DNA of 64,000 nucleotides from Gigaspora rosea (taxonomy: Eukaryota > Glomeromycota > Glomeromycetes > Diversisporales > Gigasporaceae), in NCBI GenBank assembly GCA_003550325.1, contig QKWP01001175.1:20035-84034 (forward strand), given 5' to 3'. The position numbers and the translations under genes are program-made. Under the pieces are notes generated by a model. The model was not told the DNA's origin and made no database searches. It was given only the letters and a program-made list of their open reading frames with translations. Positions 1 through 10,733 of this stretch are shown in pieces. The number at the start of each line of letters is the position of its first letter. The stretch's first letter is position 1.

Positions 1-1966
1 AACCCCTTTAAATTTTTGTTTACATCTTTTAATTTTTTTTTGTGCCGTCAAAACTTTACTGCCTCTTTTCGTCACTAGAGTCATCGTTTACTGGTGCTTC
101 TTTGCGTCGCTAGTATCCTCGTCGTTTTACTGGTGTCTTATTTCATCACTGGTGGTTGTTGTCATTTATTAGTACCACTTTTTGTCGCTCGTGCTAGTGC
201 CTCTTTTTGTCGCTCGTGCCGGTGGTCCTAGTGTAAATTCAAAATCAAAATCTACAAAAAAAAGAAGGTTGGTTCAAGTTGAGAAAAAAAAGAAAGAATA
301 TAATGTAAGAAAAAAATACTTGTCTTTTTAAACTTGGCTTCCGTAATCTACGTTTCATCATTGTACTGATTTATTTCTGTATTTGTTATACAGGTTAAAT
401 CGCAAAATTAGTGTAAGAGGTACTTGCGCGGTTTAGGGTTAGAGTTAGGATTAGCGTAGTATTAGTATAGAAATAGTTTTATTAGTATAGAGATGGTTTA
501 TGTAAAGAATTATGTAAAACAAAATAAAATAATTTAAGTAATTTTTAAACAAAATTAAAAAAAAAAATAAATAAAATAAAGCTTACCATATAGTAATTCA
601 TGAAAAAAGCTTCCATAGTGCTTTATCATTTAAATGAAAAGAGTGCCACTCTAGTACATGTATATAGACCGCTTCATGAGATCTTAATGGTCTTGGTTTC
701 TCACATTAGAATAAATAATTAAAAACGAATTAAAAATTAAAAAATTTAAATAAGTTAAAATATTAATTAAATTAAGAAAATTTTTTAAAAAAAGAAATAA
801 AACGAATCAATAAAATAAAAAAGAAATAAAACAAAATAATAAAATAATTAAAAAAAATTTTAAAAACGAATTAATAAAAAAATTTAAACAAAAAAATCAA
901 AAATTTAAATAAGAACGATTAAAAAAAATTAAAAAAAAATAGAACGATTAAAAACGATTAAAAAAGAAAAAAAAGTTTTTTTTTAATTTTTTTTTTTTAA
1001 TTGTTCTATTTTTTTTATTTTTTATTACCGGTATTTTTTTTTGNACGATTAAAAAAGAAAAAAAAAGTTTTTTTAATTGTTCTATTTTTTTTTATTTTTT
1101 ATTACTGGTATTTTTTTTTGATTTAATTTTTTTATTTAAATATTTTTTTAGTTTTTTTTATTTAGTTTTTTTTATTTAATTTTTCTAAATTATGTTATTT
1201 TTTATTTAATGTTTTTAATTTATTTAAATTTTTAATTTTTAATTCAGTTTTAATTATTTATTCTAAATTATTTCTTTTTATGATTAGTGTACATATATCT
1301 CGAAAAACCAAGACCATTAAGATCTTTTGAAGCCTATATATATACTAGAGTAGCACTCTTTTCAATTAAATAAAAAAATACTTCGGAAGCTCTTTTCATG
1401 AATTGCTTTATGGTAAGCTTTATTTTTTATTTATTTTTTTTTTTAATTCGTGTTTAAATTACTTAAATTATTTTATTTTATATAATTCTTTACATAAACT
1501 ATCTCTAAACTAATAAAACTATTTCTATACTAATACTACACTAATCCCAACCCTAACTCTAAACAGCTTACACTAATCCTGCAATCTAACCCGTATAGCA
1601 AATACAGAAATAAATCAGTATGACGACGAAATATAAAATGAGACAGAAGCTGAGTTTAAGAAGACAAGTATTTTTCTTACATTATATTCTTTCTTTTTTT
1701 TTTTCTCGACTTGAACTAATTTTTTTTTTTTGTAGGTTTTGATTTCCAAATTTACACTAGGACCACCGGCACAAACAACAAAAAGAGGCACTAGCACAAG
1801 CGACAAAAAGAGGCACTAGTAAATGACAACAATGCCAGCGACGAAATGAGGACCACGATGCAAAGAAACACCAGTAAACAGTGACTCCAGTGACGAAAAG
1901 AGGCAGTAAAGTTTTGATGGCACAAAAAAAAATTAAAAGATGTAAACAAAAATTTAAAGGGGTTGT
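1..1966. mobile_element. Large foldback (palindromic) element
   Basis: The first bases (AACCCCTTTAAATTTTTGTT) are the reverse complement of the bases ending at 1966, and the two halves match inward to an A/T-homopolymer centre near 980-1000, giving arms of roughly 970 bp. The outer 250 bp of each arm carry degenerate repeats around the words TTTTGTCGCTCGTGC and GTCACTGG. Further in are a TTAGGG-like tract (about 425-460 and its mirror at 1530-1560) and then very AT-rich sequence. No protein is encoded; short open frames here are by-products of the repeats. The left boundary coincides with the window edge, so the element could extend further. The class is uncertain: a foldback or large MITE with long terminal inverted repeats. 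Confidence 0.85.
1044..1044. other. Single N, probable assembly join
   Basis: One undetermined base near the centre of the foldback. About 75 bases on each side repeat the same word order (ACGATTAAAAAAGAAAAAA, then an A/T run, then TTATTACYGGTATTTTTTTT). That is what is expected where two contig ends were joined without resolving their overlap. The centre of the palindrome may therefore be shorter than shown. Confidence 0.7.
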
Positions 1967-2121
1967 ATATATATGATCTGTGTAACTGGTAAGGAAATTT
2001 GCCCCGATCTTAATCGGAAGGTGATCGGAACCCGGGTTATCACGTGACCCGGAAAATCTCACCTACACCCTGGATCTGTTACTCATACCTAACCTATCTA
2101 TATATATTTCGGGATCCTACA
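1967..2121. repeat. Relict of the 177-bp ATATATAGATAG MITE
   Basis: The right part (about 2072-2121, CTCATACCTAACCTATCTA then TTTCGGGATCCT) matches the right half of the MITE copies at 7700-7876 and 10558-10733. The left part is different sequence with a palindromic CCCGGGTTATCACGTGACCCGG-like stretch near 2032-2053. It abuts the foldback on the left and the truncated LINE on the right. It is a diverged or recombinant copy, with no coding potential. Confidence 0.5.
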
Positions 2122-4814
2122 TAGTTCATTTTTCCTTTAAATATATCAATTATTGTTTTGATTATTGCTTCTGAAATTTTTACCCTCTTTATTACCAATT
2201 TTAATATAGGGATGTGCACTAAATCATATGCTTTTGATATATTTTGGGCTATTATCCACAGCTCTTTTTTATTGACATCTGTGTTTTCTAGTATATGTGT
2301 AGTTATATTTATTAGTAGTATTATAGATGTATTCGGTAAAGCTACATGATTGTTCTTGTTTAATATTTTATATCTATTCATAATCTCACTTAGTCTTTAT
2401 ACTATAATTTTAGTAAACAGTTTCCTTATACGTTTGATCAATGTTATTGGTCTAGTCTGATTCAATTCCCTGTCAAATTCTTGATTTTTCAATATCAGAT
2501 ATACTGTACTCCTTTTCTATTCCTTTGGTACTTTCTCTTGCTTTATACATGTGTTGAATATTCTTGTTATAAACTTTATTGCCTTATTTTCTAGATGCTT
2601 CAATACTTTATTTGCTGTTTCTGATGGTCCTATTGCTTTCCCTAAGAGTGCAATTCATATAACCTCTTCAACTTTTATTTCTGTTATTTCTTTTGTTGCC
2701 TCTTTATACCAGTCTGTACTGATCTCTTTCTTCAGAACGTACTCTTCTTCTCATTGTTTCTATAGCATTATGTTCAGTGAATTCCTCCTCGTCCATTCTT
2801 CGAAGTGTTTTCTTATTCCATCTTTTATTTTTTTATCTTCCATCTTTATTCCTTCTTCTGTAATTACATTAGTTATCTCTACTTTCTCAATATGTCTCTT
2901 CAAAATACTGTTTATTATCTTTGTTGTATTCTCTTTTATATTATTGAATCTCCTTTCTATGTTCTTATTAATCTTCTCTCTGTACTCTATGTCATTTTCC
3001 ATTTTTCTTGTAGTATATATTGATTTCTGGTATTCTTTTAGTTTTCTTAACATATCTTCTTTTGATCTTTTATTCACATCTATCCTTCTTATATTACTTA
3101 TATATACTTCTGCTACCATATTTTTCCCAAAATAAGCTACCTTCAAAAATAAGCTACCCCCCCTCTTTTGGTCAAAAAACTCCAAAACGTCTTTAACCCG
3201 AAAATAAGCTACCCCTACGATTGAAAAAGTCGCTACATAGTAAAGTCTAAATTTTACTAAGTTAATCGATTAAAATCGATTAAGTAAACTTATTCAGCAG
3301 GTCAAAATACACATACTATAAAATTTTCATAAATATTGGAGAACTTTCTATTAAGTGACTTTTGATATTTACGTTTGGCGAAAAAATTAAAATTTTTTAA
3401 AAAAATATATTCGTCGAACGTAAAAATTAAAAGTTAAATAATAAAAACTTCTCCGATCTTAATGAAAATTTTAGGGTAAGTGTATTTTGATCATCCAAAC
3501 AAGGTTACTTAATCGATTTTAATCGATTTACATAGTAAAATTTAGACTTTACTATGTAGCAACTTTCTGCGATCAGTCAAAAATCGATTTTAACTTAAAA
3601 TAAGCTACCCCTGATTTTTCATGTAACTTTTTGCCTAAAAAAAGGTAGCTTATTTTCGGGAAAATGCGGTAGTTCGTTAATCTTTTTTATCTATCTGTTT
3701 AATTCTGGGAGGGAGTCTTCAGTTACTTCTCATTTTATTGTTCTTATAACTTTGTTAATTGTTTTTACAGCAGTATGTAGTTTTGTTGCTATCTTAGAGA
3801 AGGCATAAAATTTTCTTGGAGATATCTTCATTCTTGGTATCTTTGCTTTCATTATTTGTCTAAGTTCATTTATAAATCTATTCCAAACTTTATCTAGTCC
3901 TTCTTCATTATTAGTAGCTCCATTTTCGATTTCATCTATTTTTTCTTCCATAGCCTGTGCGAACTCTTTCCAGCCTTCTTCATTCAAATCTTTATACTTA
4001 TAAATCCATCTACTTTTGTGTTTTCTTCTTCGCGTTCCAATCTCTATATTACTCTTCTACCCTATTGTTATTATTTTATGGTCACTTTTTGTACTATTCT
4101 CGCTGTTTTCAATTTTTGGCATCATACAGTTACATATTATAGCCCTTGTTGTTTATATATCATCTATTTGACTGTATTAATTTTCTCTACTTCAGGTTGT
4201 TGTTTTTATCCCATGGTATTCTAAAGCACTATACATGTTGTTTGCTTCTATCCATTCAAATAATTTCTTTTCTCTACTGTTTTTTACTTTCTTTCTTTCT
4301 ATATTGAAGTCTTCTATCGTAATTAACTTGTATCCTTTTTGTTTTGCTTTCTCATAAGTTCGATTATCCTTTTCTGTATTTGTCGGTTCAGATCTCTATT
4401 ACTGCATGGTAAGTATATAGATATCAGCCTTTCTTTATTCTTCTTTGGTAAGTATAAGTCTAAAAATAACATAGTTCCTAGATTTATTTTGATTTTTTTA
4501 ATGTATTTCTAAATTTCTTTATCCATCGCTATCACTGTTCCCATATATACCTTTTGCTTAACTGCTACTTCTACATTGCTATTCAATATATATATGTCAT
4601 ATTATGGGTTTCTCATTAACAATTTGGAGAACTTAGATTGTGCTAGTTTTGTTTTAGTCATGCTTATTATATGTAATCCCATTTCTTTGCATCTTTTTAA
4701 CCATATTTGTAATTTTAATCTGTCATTCAGCTCTTGCACATTATGTGTTGCTACATTTATTCTCTTCATAACAAATTTCTGGGCCTTATTTTTTTTAAGT
4801 TTAGTTTGCTTCAA
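2094..4814 (-). pseudogene. Decayed LINE ORF2 (endonuclease and partial reverse transcriptase)
   Basis: Read on the minus strand from 4814 down to 2094. An APE-type endonuclease start is visible (INVATHNVQELNDRLKLQIW at about 4760-4700), followed by an RLISIYLPCSNRDL stretch at about 4430-4390. A lysine-rich linker follows (3987-3730) and then an Arg/Lys-rich helical region (3120-2760). RT fingers and palm motifs appear as GPSETANK (near 2630), LNQTRPITLIKR (near 2455) and the motif A core NISKAYDLVHIP (near 2240). The element stops there, so the YxDD motif, RNase H and 3' UTR are missing, cut off by the MITE relict and foldback at 1-2121. Many stops and shifts interrupt the frame, and a 555-bp MITE (3117-3671) splits it. 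It is homologous to the better LINE at 26914-33867 but clearly a different, older family. Confidence 0.8.
3117..3671. mobile_element. Palindromic MITE, AATAAGCTACC family (copy 1)
   Basis: The ends read CCATATTTTTCCCAAAATAAG and its inverse CTTATTTTCGGGAAAATGCGG, each flanked by TA. The word AATAAGCTACC occurs several times in both arms. The arms pair across a centre near 3395, where TTTTTAAAAAAATATATT-type sequence lies between inverted TTCGTCGAACG and ACGTTTGGCGAA words. The TA duplication and TIR style fit a Tc1/mariner-pogo derived MITE. It sits inside the minus-strand LINE ORF2. Other copies are at 8230-8797, 14803-15109 and 49465-49912. Confidence 0.85.
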
Positions 4815-5381
4815 ATTTCTTGTCTTTGTTTTATTTGTACATTGTATAACGTCTAACTGTTCCTATGTTCTACTCATTGATTAGATGAGTAATTATTTAA
4901 TAATCTCCAATCTGGCTCTTTTAAGTTCGGTAGATTTATTATGTTTTGTGGTAGCCTTTGAAACTGAAAAATTGTTGTAGAGTTGTTACCGATATTTGAA
5001 GTTGTTTATATTCTGTAATTGGTAATGTAATATCTACTACTATACTTATATCTGTAATTTCGTTCAGAAGCGATGGCTTCTCTTCTTCTTTTGTTTCTTT
5101 TTTTCTGTCTATCTGTATCTATTCTTTCAAAATCTTATAGAAAAAGTATGATTTTTTTAACTTTCTTGCTATTTCTACCAGTATTTTAGAACTCTGTATT
5201 GGAATTGTTAAATTCATCTCCTTCATGTCTTCTGGCTTTTTGGGCAGTTCCAGCTTTTCTGTTGGGTTTATTGTCATGTAATTCGTTAGTAGGGGTATAC
5301 TAAACTTGTAATCTTTTTTGATTTCTACTACAAACTCTTTTGCCTTTGCCCTATTCATAATTGGAAATTTGTACTTATTTT

Positions 5382-6467
5382 TTTTTTTTGTTATTAAGGT
5401 GAGGTCATGCTTCTGGTTTTTATTGGATATATATTGATCATTATAACATTACTGCTTACAATCTTCATACTATCCACTAAGTACCGAGACTTGGACTATT
5501 TTATCCATAATCTAAACCTACCAAAGTTTACTATGTTCCCATTTATAGCTAGTCTGGTTTTGTATGTTCCTTTTCTAGCTACCAATTAGTACGGTATTCA
5601 CATGTTCGCTACTTTGCCCATATTTCCTAGTATCATCACTTCCAATTTGGTGTATGTGATTCCAGGTAGGCGCTTTATGCTTCTAAATTGGTATATCCAA
5701 AGTTCCTTACTAGTGTACTTTTTGAAAGTTCGTATTTCAAGCCATGCAGCTACCTCAACCATATGTACTTATACTAGCTATATCTGTATTGGTGGTCACA
5801 AAAACCCTCTTAATGTTCTATAACTCCCATATGAGTGTGCCCAGAGCTCTGTTGGGTTTTGACACATACACGCCTCTATGCTTTTACTTCTTATTGGCCA
5901 GTAAGTTTCGTCTGCCCTTGAAAGGTCATTCTGATTCCCAATATTCACATCCAATCTTCTTTCTAACCTTTACCGATCTCTCCCAAACTACCAAACCAGT
6001 TAGCTCGGAAGGATTGGTCGGCCCAGCTTTATGCATTTGATGGACTCCCTTTCCTCAGTACCTAATTCTGAAACATATGTTCTTTTCCTCTGGTATGACT
6101 CCAGCAGCCAGGTTGGTGCCCCTCTTGCCATAGGGTCATTTTCTGTCTGGTTTTTCAGTCTCTAGCTGGAATTCTGGTCTTTTGTAGTACCGTTGAAGAA
6201 TTTTTTTTACCTTCTTACTCAGGACTTGCCAAACAGATTTCAATTGTTCCAGTCCCTTGGATTTGTTTGTGTAAACTTACACAACTGCACTGATACTTCT
6301 ATTCAAGATGGTGATACCAAGATTACAGGTAATATACCCGGCTGATCGATAAACAAATATTATCATAATATAGGCCTATTTTCCAATTCATTTCTAGTGG
6401 AATTTGAACTCTAGATCTGCCACTTGGAGGGTGACAACCAGACAGCTTCTCTATGTCAACCATACCC
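5382..6467 (-). mobile_element. Long tRNA-headed SINE, minus strand, with 17-bp TSD
   Basis: The element has a poly(A) tail, seen as a T run at 5382-5389. At its other end is a tRNA-like head (6395-6467, minus strand) with a B-box-like word AGTTCAAATTCC. It is flanked by a perfect 17-bp duplication AAATTTGTACTTATTTT at 5365-5381 and 6468-6484. About 1.09 kb long, it has no convincing open frame; the antisense frames are not conserved between copies. It is related along its length to the copies at 24099-25146, 36554-38229, 38299-39598 and 43149-46428. Direct insertion into the LINE ORF1 shows that it is younger than that LINE. SINEs are usually 100-500 bp, so this length is unusual. Confidence 0.88.
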
Positions 6468-7699
6468 AAATTTGTACTTATTTTCTGTTATGATTTCTTT
6501 TGGTTCATATAGAAGTTTCTTTTTCTGTTTAAAGAAATTCTTTAGTATTTTTTTAAACATATAGTGCTGTCTTAGTATATTTATATATCTTCTAAAATTT
6601 ATCTCGTCCTTAGGGTCACATGGGAAGTATTCTCTAACTGCTAAGTTCAATTCCTGTGGCATGCTTGGTAACTATTCCCTTTCGTAAGGTAATTTGAAAT
6701 AGTTGTTGGGGATTCTTTCAACATTGTAATATTTTTGCAATTCTTTTCTGTAGTTCACTAGATTTTTTAATGTATCTCTATCTACTATCGAAAATAAACT
6801 TCTTATATCTGGATACAAGTTTTCATAGTTCTTAGATAATTTTTTGCTTGTCAAGTCAAAATAGCTATTGTCTAATCTATCAAACTTATACACCTTCTTT
6901 AAAGCTATGACTACTAATACTGTGTGATTCCTGTCTCTGATAGGTAATAAATATAGTAGTGCTAGAAGAAACTCTGCGTCTATATCTTTGTAATCTTTGG
7001 GTAGCTTAACTAGAGTTTTTTCGTGGGTTACATATTAGGGTTCTTGCCCTTTAAATAATACTTTATATTCTATCTTTGCAAAATTCAAACAGAAGTAAAT
7101 ATATCTTGTACAATTATGTGGTCTTATTGTTAAGACATCAAGTTTGTTATATAATCCAACTCCATTTTCTGTCTTAATTTCATACTAATTTGGTTTTTAT
7201 TAAACTTATTATATAAGGTATCTTGTGGTGCCACTTGTATTTTTTAACAGCTATTTCGTATAAAGCTACATATTTTGATGATATAGTTTGACCTTTTTTT
7301 TTCTTGCGAATGTCCTGAAAAATGCTATATCCATATGATTAGACTTTAATTGCATTGCTTCTGGGATATTATACTTTGTTAGTTGTTTAGCAATTTTCTC
7401 TTCCAAAAATCTGGCTACTTCCTCTTCGCTCTCAAAACTTTTAATAATTTGTCATAATTTCATGTTTCTATATCCTATTCTCTCTCTCTCAATCTTGCCC
7501 TAATCTTAAGTAATTCACTGCCCCAGACTCTATTATTATTTGGCTTGTTCAGATTATTCCATTGAGTTCCTTTTACTGTCTCATTGTATATCATTTTTCT
7601 TGTCCCTTCTTTTCATTTTGCTTTTTGTTTCATTGTCTATTAATTTCTGACCTAATCTTTGGTACTACCCTAAGCTTCTTTACTTCTAGTATTTTCAAT

Positions 7700-7876
7700 A
7701 GGATCCTGAAATATATATAGATAGATCAGGTATGAGTTTGCTTATTTTTGTGAGTTTTTATACAGATCTTTTCTATTTATAGTAATTTTTTGCTTATTTT
7801 TGAAGTTTTTTCTGCAGATCTTTCCTTTTAGTAACCATATAATTAATCTAACCTATCTATATATATTTTGGGTCCT
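7700..7876. mobile_element. 177-bp MITE with 9-bp TSD (MULE-like)
   Basis: Terminal inverted repeats AGGATCCTGAAATATATATA and AGGACCCAAAATATATATAG bound the element. It is flanked by a perfect 9-bp duplication ATTTTCAAT at 7691-7699 and 7877-7885. The inside holds inverted words AGATCTTTTC and GCTTATTTTTG. The 9-bp duplication is typical of Mutator-like elements. It interrupts the minus-strand LINE ORF1. A second copy in the opposite orientation is at 10558-10733 and a relict at 1967-2121. Confidence 0.88.
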
Positions 7877-8229
7877 ATTTTCAATGTTATTGATCTTAAT
7901 TACATCATTTGTTTTGCTTATTCTATTTTTTTCTGTACCTTGTTCATCTATTTCTATATTTGTCTCTGGCTGTACTTCTGCAGATCCTTGATTTCTATTT
8001 TTGTTTGTTTGTTCTCAATCCGATCTTTTAGACTCCTTGTTTTGGTCTGATTGTTGTTCCAATAATGTTATTGTGTTTTTCAACAGGGTTTTCTCAATAT
8101 TTCCACTTTTTGTCAAGTTTTCTTTCATTTGTTCGTCTGGTAGTATAGTTGTATTATGACACTTGTCTATTTTCATTCTTTTTGTTTGATGACTGTCATT
8201 TCTTGCGCTCTCTTCTTTCTGACTTTGAC

Positions 8230-8797
8230 TACCATATTTTCCTGAAAATAAGCTACCTTTTTTTGGGCAAAAAGTTACACAAACAATCGGGGGTAGCTTA
8301 TTTTCGGGTAAAATCGATTTTTGACCGATCGCAGACAGTTGCTACATAGATTAGTTTAAATTTTACTATGTAAATCGATCAAAATCGATTAAGTAAACTT
8401 ATTCAGCAGGTAAAAATACACTTATTCTGAAATTTTCATTAAGATTGGAGACTTTTTATTATTTAACTTTTAATTTTTACGTTCCACGAATATATTTTTT
8501 AAAAAATTTTAATTTTTTCGCCAAACGTAAAAATCAAAAGTCAATTAATAAAAAGTTTTCCAATCTTAATGAAAATTTTAGAGTAAGTGTATTTTGACCT
8601 GCTGAATAAGTTTACTTAATCGATTTTTATCGATTTATTTAGTAAAATTTAGACTTTACTATGTAGCGACTTTTGTCAATCGTGGGGTAGCATATTTTTG
8701 GGTTAAAGACGTTTTGGAGTTTTTTGACCAAAAGAGGAGAGTAGCTTATTTTCGAGAGTAGCTTATTTTTGAAGGTAGCTTATTTTCGAGAAAATAC
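8230..8797. mobile_element. Palindromic MITE, AATAAGCTACC family (copy 2)
   Basis: It runs from CCATATTTTCCTGAAAATAA to a mirrored TATTTTCGAGAAAATACAG, with TA on both sides (8228-8229 and about 8798-8799). The two arms pair over nearly the whole length around a centre near 8505. AATAAGCTACC occurs once near the left end and three times near the right end, so the terminal repeat number is unequal. It is inserted in LINE ORF1 and very close in sequence to the copy at 3117-3671. Confidence 0.88.
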
Positions 8798-9073
8798 AGT
8801 ATCTACTGTATTTTGCTCCTCTTGTATGGTCTCTTCTAAGTCCATATTGGCTTCCGTTTTTGTCCTCTTCAGACTTTCTGCTATTTTCATTAACACTTTG
8901 TTTGACTGAGTGTCTTGCTTCCTTAACTTCTTTATTTCTTAGTTTGTTTTTATTTAGTTACTTATAGTTTACTTATTAAAAACCTTGAAAAGTATTTTTT
9001 GTATCCTTTTCTTATATTTGTTTGTTTACTTTTTTGTGAAATGTAATCTATAGAAAAAAGTTTTTTTTATTGT

Positions 9074-9170
9074 TAGATTTTGGTCATTTTTCAATCTACT
9101 TATCTTAATAAAATTTTCAAATTCTCTTAAAAACTCAAAAATCTATAAACAATTGAATGTTTCAATTATA
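9074..9170 (+). repeat. 5' LTR remnant of Ty3/Gypsy element
   Basis: About 97 bp (GTCATTTTTCAATCTAC to GAATGTTTCAATTATA) match 20109-20205 at the far end of the Gypsy element. Between them they bracket gag-pol, so they are read as the matching 3' tips of the two LTRs. The right copy ends in the canonical CA, while this one ends in TA. The rest of the 5' LTR is missing, and minus-strand LINE sequence abuts it. Confidence 0.6.
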
Positions 9171-9190
9171 TTTGGCGATGATAACAGGAC
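9171..9190 (+). promoter_or_regulatory. Candidate primer-binding site
   Basis: TTTGGCGATGATAACAGGAC starts directly after the inferred end of the 5' LTR remnant, where the tRNA primer-binding site of a Gypsy element is expected. The TGGCG start is usual for such sites. I cannot name the matching tRNA. Confidence 0.35.
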
Positions 9191-9898
9191 AGGGTTGCTT
9201 AAAAGAATTGGGAAGGGAGTTCTGCTTTATGAATTGCTTTTTAAATAATTCTTATAAAGAAAACCAAGAAAAATTAAATTTACAAACTTGATCTGAAATC
9301 TCATTTGACAGATCAGAAGAATCATCAAAAAGTTCTATTTTATCTACTCTAAATATATCTACAAGCTCTTGAGCAGAAACATTAGTAGCTGCAGTCTAGT
9401 GAAATGTCAATTAGCAAAGAAGAACCAACAAGCAAAATGATCTAATCAACTTCGAATCTAGAAAATATAAAGAGGGGTATACTTCTTCAACCTATCTGGA
9501 ATACATTATTAGGCATACTACTCTCATACCCATATACTATGAAATCCAACTTGATAAAGGAAAAAGAGAAGATAACTGCATAGTCATTATAGATCTGGAT
9601 AAGATACCAGTTTAACCCTTATACAACGTAATAACTGATAATTGGTATGGAGATATCAATCATCAAGACGAATATGAAGAAAAATATCTATATCAACGAG
9701 TGAACAGAATGTATGCTCATGGGTATCGAAGACTCCAAATTAATAACCCTATTATTCATTGCTCCTTTGGAACCAGGAACTCAACCAGAGCACAACTGGT
9801 TTCTACAAGCCCTCAAGTCTGTTTTAATAATTTAAGTCCGCTACCACAGAGATGCTTATTCATACTAGCCCAAACCTTATCACCTCTTAGAAGAGCTA

Positions 9899-10553
9899 TC
9901 CCTTAGTTTGTACTATTTCGCAAACAAATTTGCCTGTATAATTACTATAAATATACCTCTGATCTATTTTTTTAATAATTTAAGATATTTAAATAAAATT
10001 TGGTATTATAATATTTAAAAACAAGGATTATATTTTTGAATTATTTAAATTTATATTATAAGACAAAAAGTTTATGTTGCTTATAAGCTGAAAATATTAA
10101 ATTTTAAAGAAATTTTTTAACCAATAAATATTTTATAATATCTTGGCGAATTCTTTAAATATTGGTTTTAAAAATATAGTTTCTAATACAATATTGTAGT
10201 TTATATAAAGGATGACAACTTTCATTATTTGACTTTATATGATTTACTTGTAAAAATTAAGACTTGTATTAGAAGTGAAAATTTTTTTTATAGACAGGAA
10301 CATATAAAATTTGAGAAAACCTAAAGAAAAATTCTATAGTAAAGGTTTCAAAACAAAAACTTTAAACTTTTATTACACCAAAGTTTTTTAATAATTTTAA
10401 AAAAATTTTATAATAAAGTTGATAAAACAGAACTAATATTATTATTTTTACTTAGAAAGTATATAGCTAAAATTAATATTTAAGGTTTTATTTAAAAAAT
10501 TTAAAAATTTAAAATTTTCACAAGCAAATATGCCTGCATAACAAATTAAGGGA
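9899..10553. mobile_element. 655-bp AT-rich TIR element with TA duplication
   Basis: The ends are TCCCTTAGTTTGTA and its inverse TAACAAATTAAGGGA, flanked by TA at 9897-9898 and 10554-10555. A second inverted-type word, CAAACAAATTTGCCTG versus CAAGCAAATATGCCTG, lies just inside each end in direct orientation. The interior is very AT-rich with no coding sequence. It cuts the gag reading frame after codon CTTAGAAGAGC. The TA duplication fits a Tc1/mariner-type MITE. Confidence 0.75.
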
Positions 10554-10557
10554 TACC

Positions 10558-10733
10558 AGGTTCTGAAATATATATATAGATCAGATTAATTATAGAGCTA
10601 TTAAAAAAAAAGATCTGTAGAAAAAACTTCAAAAAAATAAGCAAAAAATTACTATAAATAGAAAAGATCTGTATAATAACCTCAAAAATAAGCAAACTCA
10701 TACCCGATCTATCTATGTAGATTTCAGGGTCCT
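10558..10733. mobile_element. 176-bp MITE (second copy, reverse orientation)
   Basis: The reverse complement aligns almost end to end with 7700-7876, sharing AGGACCCTGAAATC, GGTATGAGTTTGCTTATTTT, the AGATCTTTTCTATTTATAG block and GTTTTTTCTACAGATCTTT. It lies four bases from the 655-bp TIR element, and both interrupt the same gag frame. I could not find a clean target-site duplication, probably because the adjacent insertion disturbed it. Confidence 0.85.

Larger units (their letters stand above)
5119..8960 (-). pseudogene. Decayed LINE ORF1, in pieces
   Basis: Minus-strand coding fragments precede the ORF2 remnant. In reading order these are 8960-8800 (Lys/Glu-rich helix, KKLRKQDTQSNKVLMKIAES), 8229-7880 (polar, Asn/Gln/Glu-rich), 7650-6900 (contains EEVARFLEEKIAKQLTKY and KYVALYEIAVKKYKWHH), 6893-6486 (LDNSYFDLTSKKLSKNYE to PKEIITENKYK) and 5370-5119 (AKAKEFVVEIKKDYKFSIP to QSSKILVEIARKLKKSYF). 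The gaps between pieces are exactly filled by later insertions: MITEs at 8230-8797 and 7700-7876, and a SINE at 5382-6467. The target-site duplications of the last two allow the frame to be followed across. I recognise no CCHC knuckle or RRM. The N-terminal start is not identifiable. The order and strand argue for one element with the ORF2 at 2094-4814. Confidence 0.65.

Noticed and set aside
2551..3135. Long plus-strand open frame of 194 codons rich in Phe, Ile and Leu
   Set aside because: It lies antisense to the minus-strand LINE ORF2, whose frame shows RT-linked motifs. The hydrophobic composition is the complement of a Lys/Asn-rich coding strand.
10558..10733. Target-site duplication for the second copy of the 177-bp MITE
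   Set aside because: The nine bases on either side (AGGGATACC and GCTATGCTC) do not match. The adjacent insertion probably removed one copy.
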